Below are positions 1-11,809 of a stretch of DNA of 64,000 nucleotides, piece after piece. The position numbers were made by a program, and so were the translations under genes. The stretch is from Perkinsus chesapeaki (taxonomy: Eukaryota > Perkinsozoa > Perkinsida > Perkinsidae): NCBI GenBank assembly GCA_013115145.1, contig JAAPAO010000080.1, positions 24,223 to 88,222 of the forward strand, written 5' to 3'. A model generated the notes under the pieces. It had not been told where the DNA came from. It did no database searches and was given only the letters and a program-made list of their open reading frames with translations. How positions within the stretch are numbered: the stretch's first letter is position 1; each line of letters starts with the position of its first letter.

Positions 1-1140
1 CCAGGATCTCTGTGTCTTCGTGCCATACGATTCTGTGAGTCTGGCGCACTTGCCCTTGAACAAGGCAGTAACGTGGCGAAGACTCTCCTCTTGCGGCTCT
101 GAGAGAGGAATTGTCGAGAAGGGGCGCCACCGATCAACCCATCACCCTTTTTCTGCTGCTGGCAGGCCTTGGCAATTGGCGGCCAGTAAGTAGTAAAGCT
201 GGTCACGATCGAAACCAACAGGGCCTACTAGAGGCTCGCTCAACCTGGATTGCTGACAATAACACAAAGCCATGCAGTCGAGGGTCTACCCGTTGTTATT
301 CCCGAGAAGTATAGAGCCTGCTGGCCACGATCTAGCCAGGGTGCCCGAGCAAACAGCAGTGCCAAGCTGGAAAAGAGACACTCATCGGGCCAACGAATAC
401 TAGGGGGAACTACCTTCCCTGTGTGGTCCATGAAGATGCACTCTTTCTTGTCCTGTGGTCCGTATGCATAGGCGATAATCACAGCTTCGTCACTTTGCAG
501 CTGAGGCGACTGTCTTGGCCGAGATGGAGCACTCTGGCAATGGAGACTCTCATTAATTACGTGGCGAGTGATAAAATTAGGTGTCCATGCCGGGTGGTAA
601 TCAAATTAGAGCCCCGAGTCAACGGCTCAGCTAAGTCATACCGGATCCCCCTCTACTACCCGCAATGCATGCCTCTGAAGCGGCCCGCTACTCGACATAA
701 CATGACGCCTTTGGACCTACACGAGGAAGCCCATCCAAGGAGGAGAATCGCCGTTGTCCCACTGATTGTGCCGTCTTGGGAGTGACCGACCTCCTCGCCG
801 ATGGAAGCCTGCCGAAGGAATGCCTACCGCGAATGAAACTCCACCTACCCAGTCGACATGGACCTCCACGACGCGTCCAGTGGCTTGCTAGTGTGTTGGG
901 CCGATGATGGCTTGGAGCTCTCGAGCTGAGACTGCAGCCTGAGGAAGAGCCGCTCTCGGATGGGTTGCATCAAACTGTCCCACCCTTTCTTGATGAGCTC
1001 GAGCTCACGTAAGGCTTCTCTGGCGAAGGTTGCCTAGAGTATGATGACGCTCCGACAGTAACAGTTGATAGTCCTACAGCTAGCTCGGCCCTCTCCAACA
1101 TATCGCTGACACTACTCGAAGACGGTGACAGCAACGTCAT
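1..1140 (-). CDS. Unidentified multi-exon protein, 3' end cut by window edge
   Basis: The first exon starts at an ATG at 1140 and reads through a Ser-rich head and the helical stretch DMLERAELA. A 44-bp intron follows, then an amphipathic helix-rich segment (ALRELELIKKGW, IRERLFLRLQSQLESS). After another short intron near 840-880 the frame stays open to about 690. A further open stretch at 240-550 (AYAYGPQDKKEC, then a QLYYLLAANCQG segment near 150-220) is in a different frame. It may be later exons of the same gene or a separate gene; I could not join it cleanly. The coding stretch reaches base 1, so the C-terminus is missing. I recognise no family. The 5' end lies 3 nt after the stop of the ankyrin gene on the same strand. 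Confidence 0.5.
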
Positions 1141-1143
1141 TTA

Positions 1144-1901
1144 CTAGTTTGGCAAATCACTGAGATATTGACTGAGCTAAGCAACGCAAGCCGGCAGAGA
1201 GTGCACAAAGGCTGCATCAAGCAAACATCATTCCTCTTACCACAGAAGACATGTCACTACAGGGTACGTAAGGGGCATCACTATTGGGAGTGCTCAAAGG
1301 CCGAGATGAAAGTGCTCTACACGCCTCGATGCTACCGGCTTTGCGGGCTATGTCCACCGCCGTTTCGCCGTAACTATGCCCAAGAACCACACATCCGCGA
1401 GGACACCCCGGCGAGGGGTGATGAAAAGTGCGGGGGAACACACAGTTCGTAAGGCCCTACCTGTTCCTCGTTGAGACGTCCGCCCCGTATTGAAGCAAGA
1501 GCTCCAACATTGGTAAAGACTGGTTCCTTCGACATGCTATCATGAGAGGCGTATCCAGCCAAATATCTTTGCGGTTGATATCAGCCTTAAGCCTGAGCAA
1601 TCGATACTGAGGAGCTCCAAGTGAAAACTTATAATACTTTAGAAGGGTTTCCACTGTTCGAACATGACCAGCGTTCACGGCGACAGCAAGTGCACTGGAA
1701 CCGAGGGAATTCGTGGCCGCTACCTAATGACCAGAACATGATGAGGCGCCTAAATATCGAGATTTCTGCTACTGTGGCACCCCTTTGCACGAGCAACTTG
1801 CACATCTCTGAATGACCTTCAGCGGCCGCCACCAGTAAAGGACTTTGCCTCGTGCGATCTTGGATGTTAGGATCAGCCTTCGCATCAAGAATCTTGCGCA
1901 T
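1144..1901 (-). CDS. Ankyrin-repeat protein
   Basis: Ankyrin repeats mediate protein-protein contacts; no catalytic role is implied. Exon 1 (1901-1773) begins MRKILDAKADPNIQD and carries SPLLVAAAEGHSEMCKLLV. A 49-bp intron (1772-1724) joins in phase 0 to ALAVAVNAGHVRTVETLL. Exon 2 continues with DTPLMIACRRN and LELLLQYGADVS, and an 87-bp intron (1460-1374) leads to GETAVDIARKAGSIEACRAL. So there are about four repeats, each with the usual A-x-x-G-H and LL-x-x-G-A landmarks. A 36-nt in-frame stretch between repeats 2 and 3 (near 1590-1625) looks like another small intron. A strong GTAAGA donor near 1230 suggests a last short exon ending at the TAG at 1144. Upstream exons beyond 1901 cannot be excluded. 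Confidence 0.75.
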
Positions 1902-2412
1902 CTGAAAGAATCCCGCAATTGCACAAACCCTCTCTCATCTATCCAGGATAGACAATTTTTGTGTTCTATACCACACTTCGCACAACTCGTAACCTAACTA
2001 GGCGTTGAGGGGACAACAACCCTTGTCGACTGTACTCGAACAGGATCACTTATGTAGAGATTTCCTTTCGTTCACAAGAGTACTCTTGACAAAACCCTAA
2101 ACCGTGATGATGATATGTATACCACATCCACTCGGAGGTTTAGTCCACAGTAATAATAATTGTGCGACTTCGATGAGTTTAATACTTCAACAGAAGTTAC
2201 GGATGTTGGTAATACTGAGCGGTTAACAATTAATCAATAAATTTACTTTTCGATTATCTTAATTCCGCAATGGATTAACGGTGGCTTTTCTCTCATCAAT
2301 TAGCCATATTATATTTATAATTTATCATCCTACATAATATATACTGTATGTTTTTTATAGTAAGTCTCTATAACGACAAGTATGTTTTTCTTATGCCTGT
2401 TGGATATAGTCA
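1902..2412. other. AT-rich intergenic stretch
   Basis: No convincing coding frame on either strand. The part from about 2210 to 2400 is markedly AT-rich. It lies upstream of the ankyrin gene and downstream of the next minus-strand gene, so it probably holds the ankyrin promoter. I see no defined motif. Confidence 0.5.
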
Positions 2413-3371
2413 TCATACACAGCGGCGATACGCCTGGTAAGTAGGGTATACGATCAGAAAACTTATTGACTAAGAGACGATTGTGGTTGATTGGATTGAA
2501 CATCAGCAAGAAGATTAAACACGTACGTCTGTGATATTCCCAGTTCTTGCCGCGTTGTTGATATCTTCAAATGCGATACTTATTTTTTGAGACCCTTCTT
2601 CAACGCTACTGTCTGGTTGTACGAGAACAATCCTCCCGGTATGCACGTCATGATCAGGTAGCTGCGAGCTGAAATAAGAGTTATGGCATTCAACTGTGAT
2701 CATCTAACGCTAAGTAGGATTCACCTTCGTAGATCACAACAAACCAAGTGCAAACAACAACCGCGTCACAAGGACTCTGCGTATTGATAAGACCAAATTG
2801 GAATCCGGCGCCGTGCGAGAACATACATCCATTCGCTCGGTACTCGTAGAGGTATACAAAAATCACACGGCGTTCCCGTTCTGGAGAACTGGTAATCCAG
2901 TGGGTCGTGATAATTCGCTTGTAGCATCTTGGCTTTAGCCGTTAGTAGTGAACCTACGAGCGAGACTGCTCTCTATGGAGCTGTTTGCTATCTAGCACGA
3001 TACGCTAAAACTAGCGTATCCCAATGAATAACAGCTGGTGACTGGCTAGTGATCTTACCCGAGAAAAACTTCGGTTCACTATCAGCTAGGTCAAATGCAG
3101 CTGGTTCAAGCGTAGATAATCTGACGATCCCAGACGGGGGAGAATCATACTGGGTGGCTTTACATCTAAACATATAGCCCGTTTTCGGGTGCTTCTGGGC
3201 TGGGTTTACCGTAGGTGGGGATCCGCAAATTTGGCGAGAATTAGTGACCAAAGCTCGGCTGCGCTTCCTGTATTACACACTTGCCGAAATGCCGAAAGAT
3301 CGACGTACCTAACCCGAAGTAAAGCCGTGAAGGAACCGAGGACACTCACATGAAAAGGTAAGTGTAGTCAT
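2413..3371 (-). CDS. Unidentified multi-exon protein
   Basis: Exons joined by eye start at the ATG at 3371 (MTTLTFSC). A GTGAGT donor opens a 41-bp intron, followed by SIFRHFGKCVIQEAQPSF. A 49-bp intron then leads to AQKHPKTGYMFRCKATQYDS, and the frame runs on to about 3050. Later pieces are HDPLDYQFSRTGTPCDFC near 2840-2920, SPCDAVVVCTWFV near 2740-2800, and an exon at 2703-2530 ending EDINNAARTGNITD. That last exon has a strong GTACGT donor and a short final exon that stops at 2413. The region is cysteine-containing, but I recognise no family. The exact joins in the middle are uncertain. Confidence 0.5.
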
Positions 3372-4873
3372 CCCTGTAGCTCCTCCCCAGGCGCCTCGCA
3401 CTACTGGTTAGGGCCGTACCAGTAGACAGATGATAAAGAACTACAGTTCCACCCAACGGGAAGCACTCGCGGTACCTGTGCCGGAGTGTTCAATTCACAC
3501 TTGTGCACCAAGGAAGTCAGTTACTCATAGCCTAATGGTAGCTCACTGTCAGCAACTGGCCTTAGCAGCCTGCGCGGCTCGACTGTTCGTGAACGACTAT
3601 TCTCGAAGTAGCAGTGGAGATGGCGCGGTCGAGATTGGTGTGATATATGCGCCCGCATGGTTTCGAAAACGCAAGTCTCTGAAAGTTTAGCCTCTGCCTT
3701 TACTTTCCCTCACCCAGATCGCCTCTCCCAATGAGACCGTACTAGTTAATCAACTCAATACACACTTGCGGGTTTCTAGCAGAGACGACTGCGTTGGAAA
3801 CCAGGACTACAAATAATCCATAAATAGGACTACCATAGAAGCGGAAATTACAGAACAATTTTCGACTGCAATTTATTGCCGTCACATCCGCCTAGCATTC
3901 CAATGAACTATCTGCTAGCTGCCAGCTCTCCCGGGGACAGGTTACAGAACCCTGATGGATAGAGATCTACAGCATGCGTCGAATCCAACGATCGACGGCC
4001 TCTGTGTAGGAACCAAGCCTAGGAATGACTCATTGTCAACGCATGCTGCTTTTCGGGACCGAACTCATAAATTCAGGCTATAGCAGCGCTGAATGGCCAT
4101 GATACAGATAAGATGACCAACAAACTCATAGAGGACTGGATAGTCGTACAGAACTTCCGCTTCCATCGCAAAGAAAATAGGAAACGATGATGATGACAGT
4201 AGGACGACAGCTCAATCATTTGGGCATCGGTAATAGAGGATTCTCACAGATTCCTCAGCCTCAAATACCGAGTTACTTTTACGGCATTCACACACATCCA
4301 GGAAGCGCGTGGCTCCTGCAGCAGTGCGCTCCAATGATAACATTACACGGCTTTATACTAGTGAAAGAATTGAAGGACCGTCAATGGTACAAAATAACAT
4401 TATAATTAGCCCTTCGGTCACACGGGAGACACGATAACTACTCATTCGTGCCCATGATGATGTACAACATTACAAATAAGGCGTGGGACTTGGACAACAT
4501 CTAACCGATTACTGTAATACAGCGACGGTTAAACAGCAGAGGAAAAATAATCCGCATATAAGCAGCAGGCTGCAAGCCCACTCAAGCCTACAAGCGGTAG
4601 AGGAAAATCATTATCCACGAGCACTAGTATGCTCAATGTCACCTATCTAAACAACTAGGTCTTTTATAGATGACGACTTGTACTGCTAGTTCATTGGGTC
4701 ACGAGTACTAGAGGCTGGCATTAAAGCAGTAGTAGATACAATGAGCATAGCGTGTCGCCTTTGCCGTAGATAATAGACTACTATATGATGATTGTGTCAA
4801 GATAGACAAAGTATGTCAAAAAATGGGAACAGCTCCTTCATTATCGTGCATCATCATCGTCATTCAATAGAAA
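3372..4873. other. Long stretch without a supported gene
   Basis: Only isolated open frames occur here (plus strand 3430-3690 and 4187-4405). They lack flanking exons, recognisable domains or good splice sites, so I do not call them genes. The sequence from 4400 to 4860 has many ACTAGT/CATCAT-like short words but no clear tandem array. Confidence 0.4.
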
Positions 4874-5975
4874 TTACTCATTCGTCAAATCTAAATCACA
4901 TCCCATAGCTTCCATCCTAGCTAAAATATCCTCATCAGAATCACAGTTACAATCTTCTGTGTCACATCTTCCTTTCTCCCTAATAGACTTTATACATACT
5001 ACAACCAGAACTCATCAACTCACCCTTTTAACCGACGGTAAGAGGATGTAGCTGATGCTGCAGCACGATATCCACGTGAACTACTCCTGTCTGGTAGACT
5101 ATCCATATACTCTTCCAGATCGTAAATAGTCTCAGATCTGGTGCACCACTTTATATTGATTCTCACACCAACTCCCCTCTCCCACCTTTCCCTTCCATAT
5201 CGAGGCCGAGAGGGCTCAGTTCCCATGAGATGAGCCATCTCCTGGAGGTCATCAGGAGATGAGTAGGTTTTATCACGCAGTGCCGAATGACCGTCAAAGT
5301 TCTTCAAGACACATTCTGATCAAAGTAAGCATTAAAACAATTTCGTCCATTCGACGAACCTGTCTCAAGAAGGATTCCCTGCCATTCAGTTGGTTCTCCA
5401 TAAAGTGACAATTCTTGGTCGGCCACTACACCATCCCGTGGGAAAAGGTTTTTAGATTCAGAGAATGGTGAAAATGAACGGGACGGCGGCTTCGACTCAT
5501 CAGAATTGCTTTCTGCTCTGATGCAGAAACGAACGCGAACAGTGGGTTCGAATCGCACGCTTGACTTAAGCGAGAATGCCCCCACTGAATGACGGCTCTT
5601 GGCGGGGGGAGATGACGCTACAGTGGACGGACTGAATACAAAGATGGCCATGATCAATATTTCATCGCCATTGTTTTATTACGTTTTGTCCGCACAGAAA
5701 GACAACCATCCATCTTTGTTGCAGCAGCAGGTACACTCTTCTATAGGGCTCTCATCTGAAATAGGACGATACTCACCAAGCAGTGGACCACCTGAACCGA
5801 CGCTGCCAGACTTCTTCAACCCCAATTGTTCCGTCGAAATGCCCTCCCTATTCTCCCTTACCATTAGATATCCAAAGTCCCTTGAGTTGCACCATATTAC
5901 TATCATTATCGAATGCCTTGGCAGGTCTCCTATAATGAGCAGATGACATGACGCAACATTAACAGCGGCAGGCAT
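4874..5975 (-). CDS. Unidentified protein with Cys/Asp-rich C-terminus
   Basis: Several exons join well. The segment ending FCADK is followed by a 51-bp intron (GTAATA...TTCAG) and continues as PSTVASSPPAKSRHSVG and VRFEPTVRVRFCIRAESNS. A roughly 71-bp intron near 5230-5305 then leads to EMAHLMGTEPSRPRYGRE and WCTRSETIYDLEEYMDS. A 45-bp intron with a GTGAGT donor follows, and the last exon (CDTEDCNCDSDEDILARME) ends at the TAA at 4874. The N-terminus around 5975-5800 is ambiguous: two candidate introns (39 and 48 nt) are multiples of three without stops, so either reading stays open. I see no known domain. Cysteine clusters CTCCCN and CDTEDCNC may bind metal or form disulphides; that is only a guess. 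Confidence 0.55.
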
Positions 5976-6140
5976 TACATTGCACAATCGCCTATCTCGT
6001 CAGTGAACCGGCGGGCTTTTACGTTAGACTTCCAATAAGACGAAGAAGACGGCAGAATGGATGACTTTATTAATGTGGAATTTGCTTCTTGGGAAAGCAT
6101 GACATCACAATGGATTACGCAACACAAGCGACAAGATCAT

Positions 6141-6169
6141 GCGCGCGCGTTCGGCAATTTAGCGCGCGC
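6141..6169. repeat. Alternating GC inverted repeat
   Basis: Two GCGCGCGC blocks (6141-6148 and 6162-6169) flank a 13-nt spacer and could pair as a hairpin. They lie in the roughly 480-bp gap between the 5' end of the preceding minus-strand gene and the NAPRT stop. Confidence 0.6.
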
Positions 6170-6456
6170 CCAGTTGATCGATTTCCACTAACACCACAAT
6201 TGACTGCGCAAGCCTATTAGTTCAGTGTTCCGAGGGGGTTGATAATGGACATTATCTTGGATGACGGGCATAACCGTGTAAGCAACTTGATAGTAGTAGT
6301 GATAATAAAGGATACAACAACAACGCATAGAAACGGCGGCTTGGGGCGGCAGCAGCGGCGGCGAGGCATCACCAACAACAGCAACATTCGAAGCCGTGGT
6401 GGGCGACGTGGCAATGGCACTCGCTGCTCCGCGCAGAGCTACTGAACAGCAACACC

Positions 6457-9278
6457 TTAAGAGAACTCCTTAACCGGGGCCGTCTCCTGCCAGAACCGAC
6501 GGAAGAAATCGAAGAATTCGGCTGAGGTGCTGACCTTGTACCTAAACGACGGCAATTCACAGGCACGCGGATGAGTGCTTGCATTGTTACGGTGTAGGGT
6601 TGATTGGACGGAGATGGTCCTTTCTAAAGGTCTTCCTCGTTTTATTGAAATGCTCCTTTGCACTGTGGATGTCCGGGCGATCGTTATCCTTTGTGCGAGG
6701 TGACGAAGTTAGATGAACTGCCTTGCCTGAGGATGACAAACGACGACGACGGCGTGCAATTTCTTCACAGTGCGATTAATCATACCATTTTTCCACACGC
6801 AGATCAGCAGAGGCTCCACCTTCCTTGGAGTAACGTAGCACCTGCATCACACGCCAATGAGAACAGTCCCGGGTTCAAGGAAGGACAGGTACCTTTTTTG
6901 TTCGTCGAATAAGTGCCGGCAAAATACCTTAGTATCCGGCTGGGGCTTGGGCTCCTCCTCTCCCTGCATAATGTCCAGTATGGCCATGCCATCCTGACCG
7001 TACCTACCAACACCCACCATCAGCTACTAACAAACAGCAACAACTCCGTACAAACGGTAAACTGCTTTCCTGGACGGAATGCCCTGTTTGACGAAGTCCT
7101 GGGACAGCTTCATCCGCGGTTGACCATTGAGTTCCACCAGCTTGTATCTGCACCACAGCAGCAGCAGCCTAATACCACGCTGACTATCATGACTTCTTAC
7201 ACCATGCCGAGAGCAGGCTGTGCTTGGCAGGTAACGAGATTGGTACCGATACCAAATGAATCGATGGAATGTGGCTGGTCATGCAGTGACAGTAGCACGG
7301 CCTCATTGATGTCGTTGGATGCGACAATACGCGCTAACAGAGATAACAAAATACAAAGCGATCATCGTTTAGCGCATGGGTAAGCTCACATCGGGCGATG
7401 AACTGGAACCCTTCATCGGCGAAGGCATCAGCAGCGGTAGAGAACACCTCTCGAGCTCTCATACTCAGGTACCTGATGGTAGCGATCATGTGATGACGTT
7501 ATGGTCAAATATCCTTGAGTCCTAAATTTGGTAATCGAAGCGCTAGGCAACTGCAAACCGCCAAGTGAGAAATATCCAGCACGATTTTGATGTATCCTCT
7601 GAACTCTCTCCTCTCATCAACATATGTCGGCGACTGACAATGTCACTGCGCCACGAAACTCCGACTTACGCAAGATCGCCGCTGTCGAGCCGAATGCCGA
7701 CAGCTTGGATTTTGGCGAACCTCCAGAGACCGAGAGCAACACTGAGGTAGTTGGGTACACCGGATACGATGGTCTCATAGGTGTCAACCAGCGCCAGGAA
7801 ATTAGTAGGAAAAGCTTGGGCGTAACGGATGAAGGCCGCAAGCTCACCGTCATTACAGCAGTTGACCTGAGAAGAAGAATCTAGTGAGAACGAAATGGAG
7901 GACCTACATGGAAGCCGATAGCTTCACATAGCTCCTCTCGGGCGCTGATGCAAGCTTGCTCAAATTCATGAGTGTTCACCTTTGCCGACAGGGAATTGAC
8001 TGAGGAATGATGCCGCCGTAATGCAGCGTAGCAGTATTACGATCAGGAGACTTCCTGGTGTCCTCCTCGAGATCGTCAAGGGAATGGAAGCTATTAACAA
8101 AGGCGTGTGCGTGAGTGCCGGCAATAGGGATGCCAAACACGTTACCAGCCTTCACATTCGAGGTACCTGGACCACCACCGCGGTGAAATGCAGCAGAAGG
8201 CAGTCCGATGGGAAGTACCGTCGAAGCCACCGACATAAGCGTAGCGGCTGGCCGTGAGGGCGGCGTCGGGGCCTTGAGCTCGTCGAGCGCCGAACTCTAA
8301 AAGCTGGGCGTCATCGCCTGCTACGATACGGAAGCGAGCAGCTTGTGTCGCCACCTGAGGAGACCGAAAATGCCGGCAACAAGTCCCGAAGGAGCCGCGA
8401 GTACCAAACACGGGAAGTTGACGAGGTTAAGAATAGCCGTCTCCATCAGCTGGCAGACAATGAGGGGGCCGGACACCCGCAGCACTGGCTCACGGGGGAA
8501 GACAAACTGATCGAAAACAACTGCTCGAAGGAGGCGGGCTACACCGGAATGTTGCTACGTCGCCTTCTCGGACGGCGTCAATAGTTACATCACTAGCGTC
8601 GAGCGTTAACAGATACTGGAAAAAATCTGGGTCGGCTTCGGGCATTTGGCTCTGTAAGGGAGTAATGAACCACACATGGCAACGTCCACCTTACCTGGAG
8701 ATAGTCGATGTGAAGTTGAGTGAATCGGAAAGTATTTACATATCTCACTACCTCATCGATACCTATATCAACAACAACTGAACATGGGGAAGGCTGCCGC
8801 CGTAGGCGCTACCGGCACAGACTGTGAATTCGCCACCGAATGGACACTTGCGGAAATAGGCATCGAAAACGGCATGCTCCTTATCTTTACCAGCTTTCCT
8901 GATGAAGACGAAATAACGGCGAGAATGGGTGAGTAAGGCTACCAGTAGGCGTAGGCCATCGTGATCTGATATAGATCGGTGAAAGTGGCCTCGATGATGT
9001 CAGAATGAGGTTCGCCCATCTGACTGTCACATCGACAGCGAGAGAAAGCATGACCATCACAAGCTGAGAGGACATCTTATCAACCTCTTCAGTATCTTCC
9101 AGCTTCAAGCTAAGATATCCTTACGAGATTCGCACGCTGCATAACCCCTTGCAATATAGGAGCTGCTTCTTTCTCGATGAGCTTCTTCCTCTTCCTCCGT
9201 CCCACAGCTCCCTTTAAGACCGGGGATCTGCAGCTCGGCTTTACCCTCGCTCACTGGTGTTGACATAGTTTGCGGCAT
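6457..9278 (-). CDS. NAPRT: Nicotinate phosphoribosyltransferase
   Basis: This enzyme makes nicotinate mononucleotide from nicotinate and PRPP with ATP (EC 6.3.4.21), the entry step of Preiss-Handler NAD salvage in the cytosol. Exons joined by eye give a short Lys/Arg-rich leader from the ATG at 9278, then [83 protein letters not shown] and [13 protein letters not shown]. These are followed by the family hallmark [16 protein letters not shown], then [15 protein letters not shown] with a following R-x-D-S-G-D-type segment near 7700-7650. The C-terminus is [13 protein letters not shown]...APVKEFS with the stop at 6457. Identified introns are 41-49 bp (for example after Trp of AYAYW). The 5' leader comes from two further short introns and is less certain. 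Family assignment is firm; the exact exons between 6660 and 7560 were not all resolved. Confidence 0.9.
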
Positions 9279-9666
9279 TGCTGGTGATATAGATCAATCG
9301 ACCGTCGACAAGGCGGCGGAATATAAAGGGACGGTGGCTACTGACTGAAGCACAACTCCTCCTTCATGAACTACAACTCAACACTACCGCCTTTACTTCA
9401 TAAAATAATAATTCGGTTAACTAGGAGCAATCCCCTTAAGTGCTCAGAGCTCTACACCGTACGTAGTCGGGGAACTACTTGTACTGCCGTCATCCATGGT
9501 GTCAACTAACCACCGTCATCATGAGCTCGCCTGCTCCCTACCACCACTACTACCTTCCGACTCCGCGCTGCCATCCTTGGCCAGCCCCCAACCCTCCTGC
9601 TGGGGCGATCCAAACCGCACCGATAAAGCGCTTCGGCTCCCTCGTTTTAATACCTGGTGGCCCCAT

Positions 9667-11736
9667 TTATGGCCGCACACAATGAGACTGTCCCACTTTT
9701 TTCCGCAATATCTCGGCGATGGTTGGCCGTGTCCTTGGATCGGGATCTAGAATCTTCTTCACGAGGCTCCTGGTGGAGGGACTCACATGCGGAGACATAT
9801 ACGACATCATCATGCTATAAACCTGGAGATGAGTTCCGTCACTGCGCCACAAAATTAGTGATCCTACCTCCGAAGGAGAGGACTTGTCCGTTACCATACT
9901 GAGACCAATATTGCAATCGAGCTCCCACATGAACCTGATCGGCATTGCCTCCGGTGCATTGAAATTGCTACTGAAGTACTTTCCAGAGCACATTTCAAAT
10001 AGAACACATCCCAGCCCCCACACATCCCCAGGCTTCCCACACTCCGCCGAGCACAGCATCTCCGGTGACATATAGCAATCGGTACCTATCAGACCCGAAT
10101 ACCTGATGCACGATAACAACAAGGGGCATGCCTTACCAACTTGTACAGAGTCGCTGCTACTGGACACAGCAGAGGCGGCAGCTACTTTACGGTAGAAAGC
10201 CAGTGGTTTCTTGAGGGTCTTCTTGAGGCGTCCTCCTCCCCCACTCCCCCGGCTGCCCCTTTTCTCTATCTTATCGCGCTTGCAAAGGCCGAAGTCACCG
10301 AGCCTAACGTCACCGTTTTCAGTCAGGAAGACATTTTGTGACTTAATGTCTCGGTGTATGACATTCTGGGAATGGAGGTATTGCACAGCCTAAAAAGGAG
10401 ACAATTTGCACAATCGGTCCCCGGACGATAAGCAGTCTACGACAGTATTACCTGACAGAGCTGCTTGAACCATTTAAGCACCATAGCCTCTGTCATATCA
10501 TCAAAGTTGAGTTCGACTTGCTGCTTTACATCACCTAACCCATGCCCACCGTCTCTTCCACTACTCTCCTCCCCTTCACCCTACTACCGTTGGAGCAGTA
10601 CTCCATTAATATAAAGAAATACACCTTAACTCCCCACAGTGTGTGTTCAACGTGTATAAAGTCATCTATGTAGGATACTATATACCTACAAACCACAGCT
10701 CAGCTTTGCTAATGACCTAGATGGACTGGCTTCACCTGTGGTGCAGTCTGACGAGCTCCTTGGCCTCTGATGAGAAGCTATCCGCCTCTGTTACATTCGA
10801 GACCTTCAAACCAGCAAAGGCTGTTCTACACAATCGCTGTCTCCCCTACCGCAATTTTCTTCGCGGCGAAGAGCTCTCGCTTGTCACTCGCCAGAGACAG
10901 CAAATACACTTCACCGTATCCTCCGCTTCCTGAAGCCATCGAAGCTTTTGTCCAGGCAACTGCAATGCTGCCTTACCAAGTCGCCTTCGAGCTTTATAGT
11001 GTCCGCTGCATAACCAGCATTTACACCTGAAGACAGCTATTGTCTCAGCCATCAGCAGCAGCCTGGTACTGTTTTCGGCAAAGCAGCTTCACCGAATAGG
11101 CACAGCCCATAAGGCTCATGCCAGTAACAAGCGCGATTGCAGCGATCTCCGCGGCCGTCAGAGATGGCCCTCCACGGTCTCCATGAAGGCCTTGGTCAGA
11201 ACTAAAGGGGTACCCCCTGTGCCACAACAACAACGATGACTGCACTTCACCTCTGAGAAGCTGCTGTATGGCTCGGAGCTGCCCCTCCACACAGTGAGTT
11301 GCAGACAGAGTCCGCAAACTCAGGGCCTATGTCAACGGCAATGCGCCATAATCCACAGTGGCTACGTTACCCCATTGGAACCGCACATTAGCCGCCCCTG
11401 TACTGGGCATGGCCGACTGCTGCTGAGCACCACCAAACGGCTTTGCAACTGCCGATGGTACGCTGGCAGCACAACGGTAAGGTTGAGGTGCGGCTAGGAC
11501 CGAGGGGGCGGAGGCCTAATAAATAAATCCAAGGGAGACAGTAACGCTTGTTTTCCAACCAGTATATCATCATCGCTCCGAGAGGAACGCTCTGCACTGA
11601 CCAAGGCCACGGTAGACTGCAGGGCAGCCAGCGCGGCGAAGCCAATAGCAACGTGCCAGCGAAGACCGGTGGCCCACTGCGGCGGCCCAGGTAGCGTCAC
11701 TACCGCTGGGTGGCTGGAGCGATTGATATCATGCAT
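9667..11736 (-). CDS. Membrane-anchored NEK-like Ser/Thr protein kinase
   Basis: Exon joining gives one gene: a hydrophobic N-terminal segment (HVAIGFAALAALQSTVALV), a Pro/Ser/Gln-rich outer region of roughly 100 residues, a second hydrophobic helix (AEIAAIALVTGMSLMGC) and then a full kinase domain. The helix and kinase are linked by a 43-bp intron (11027-11069) that removes an in-frame stop. Kinase landmarks are the glycine loop LGSGGYGEVY (completed by a 47-bp intron), Lys in FAAKKI, Glu in SFSSEAKELV, the hinge MEYCSNGDV, HRDIKSQN, DFG, the activation-segment end TDCYMSPEM, DVWGLGCVLFEM, and a C-lobe ending DPRTRPTIAEIL. HRD-IKSQN-type wording resembles NIMA-related kinases. The activation loop carries a Gly/Lys/Ser-rich insert of about 40 residues. 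The start may be 11736 or 11784. The protein may be a type I receptor or have two membrane passes. Confidence 0.8.
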
Positions 11737-11809
11737 TAGAAATATAACTGCAGATCGTCTCCATATAGCAGCAACGCTGCTCATACCAGTGGTGAAAAGT
11801 TGGACATGA

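Noticed and set aside
3430-3690. Plus-strand 86-residue frame
   Set aside because: Isolated, no domain, no splice partners; the strand trend here is minus.
11045-11052. Kinase start at ATG 11052 with the membrane protein as a separate gene ending at 11045
   Set aside because: The 43-bp intron 11027-11069 joins both in frame and fits the intron size of the window.
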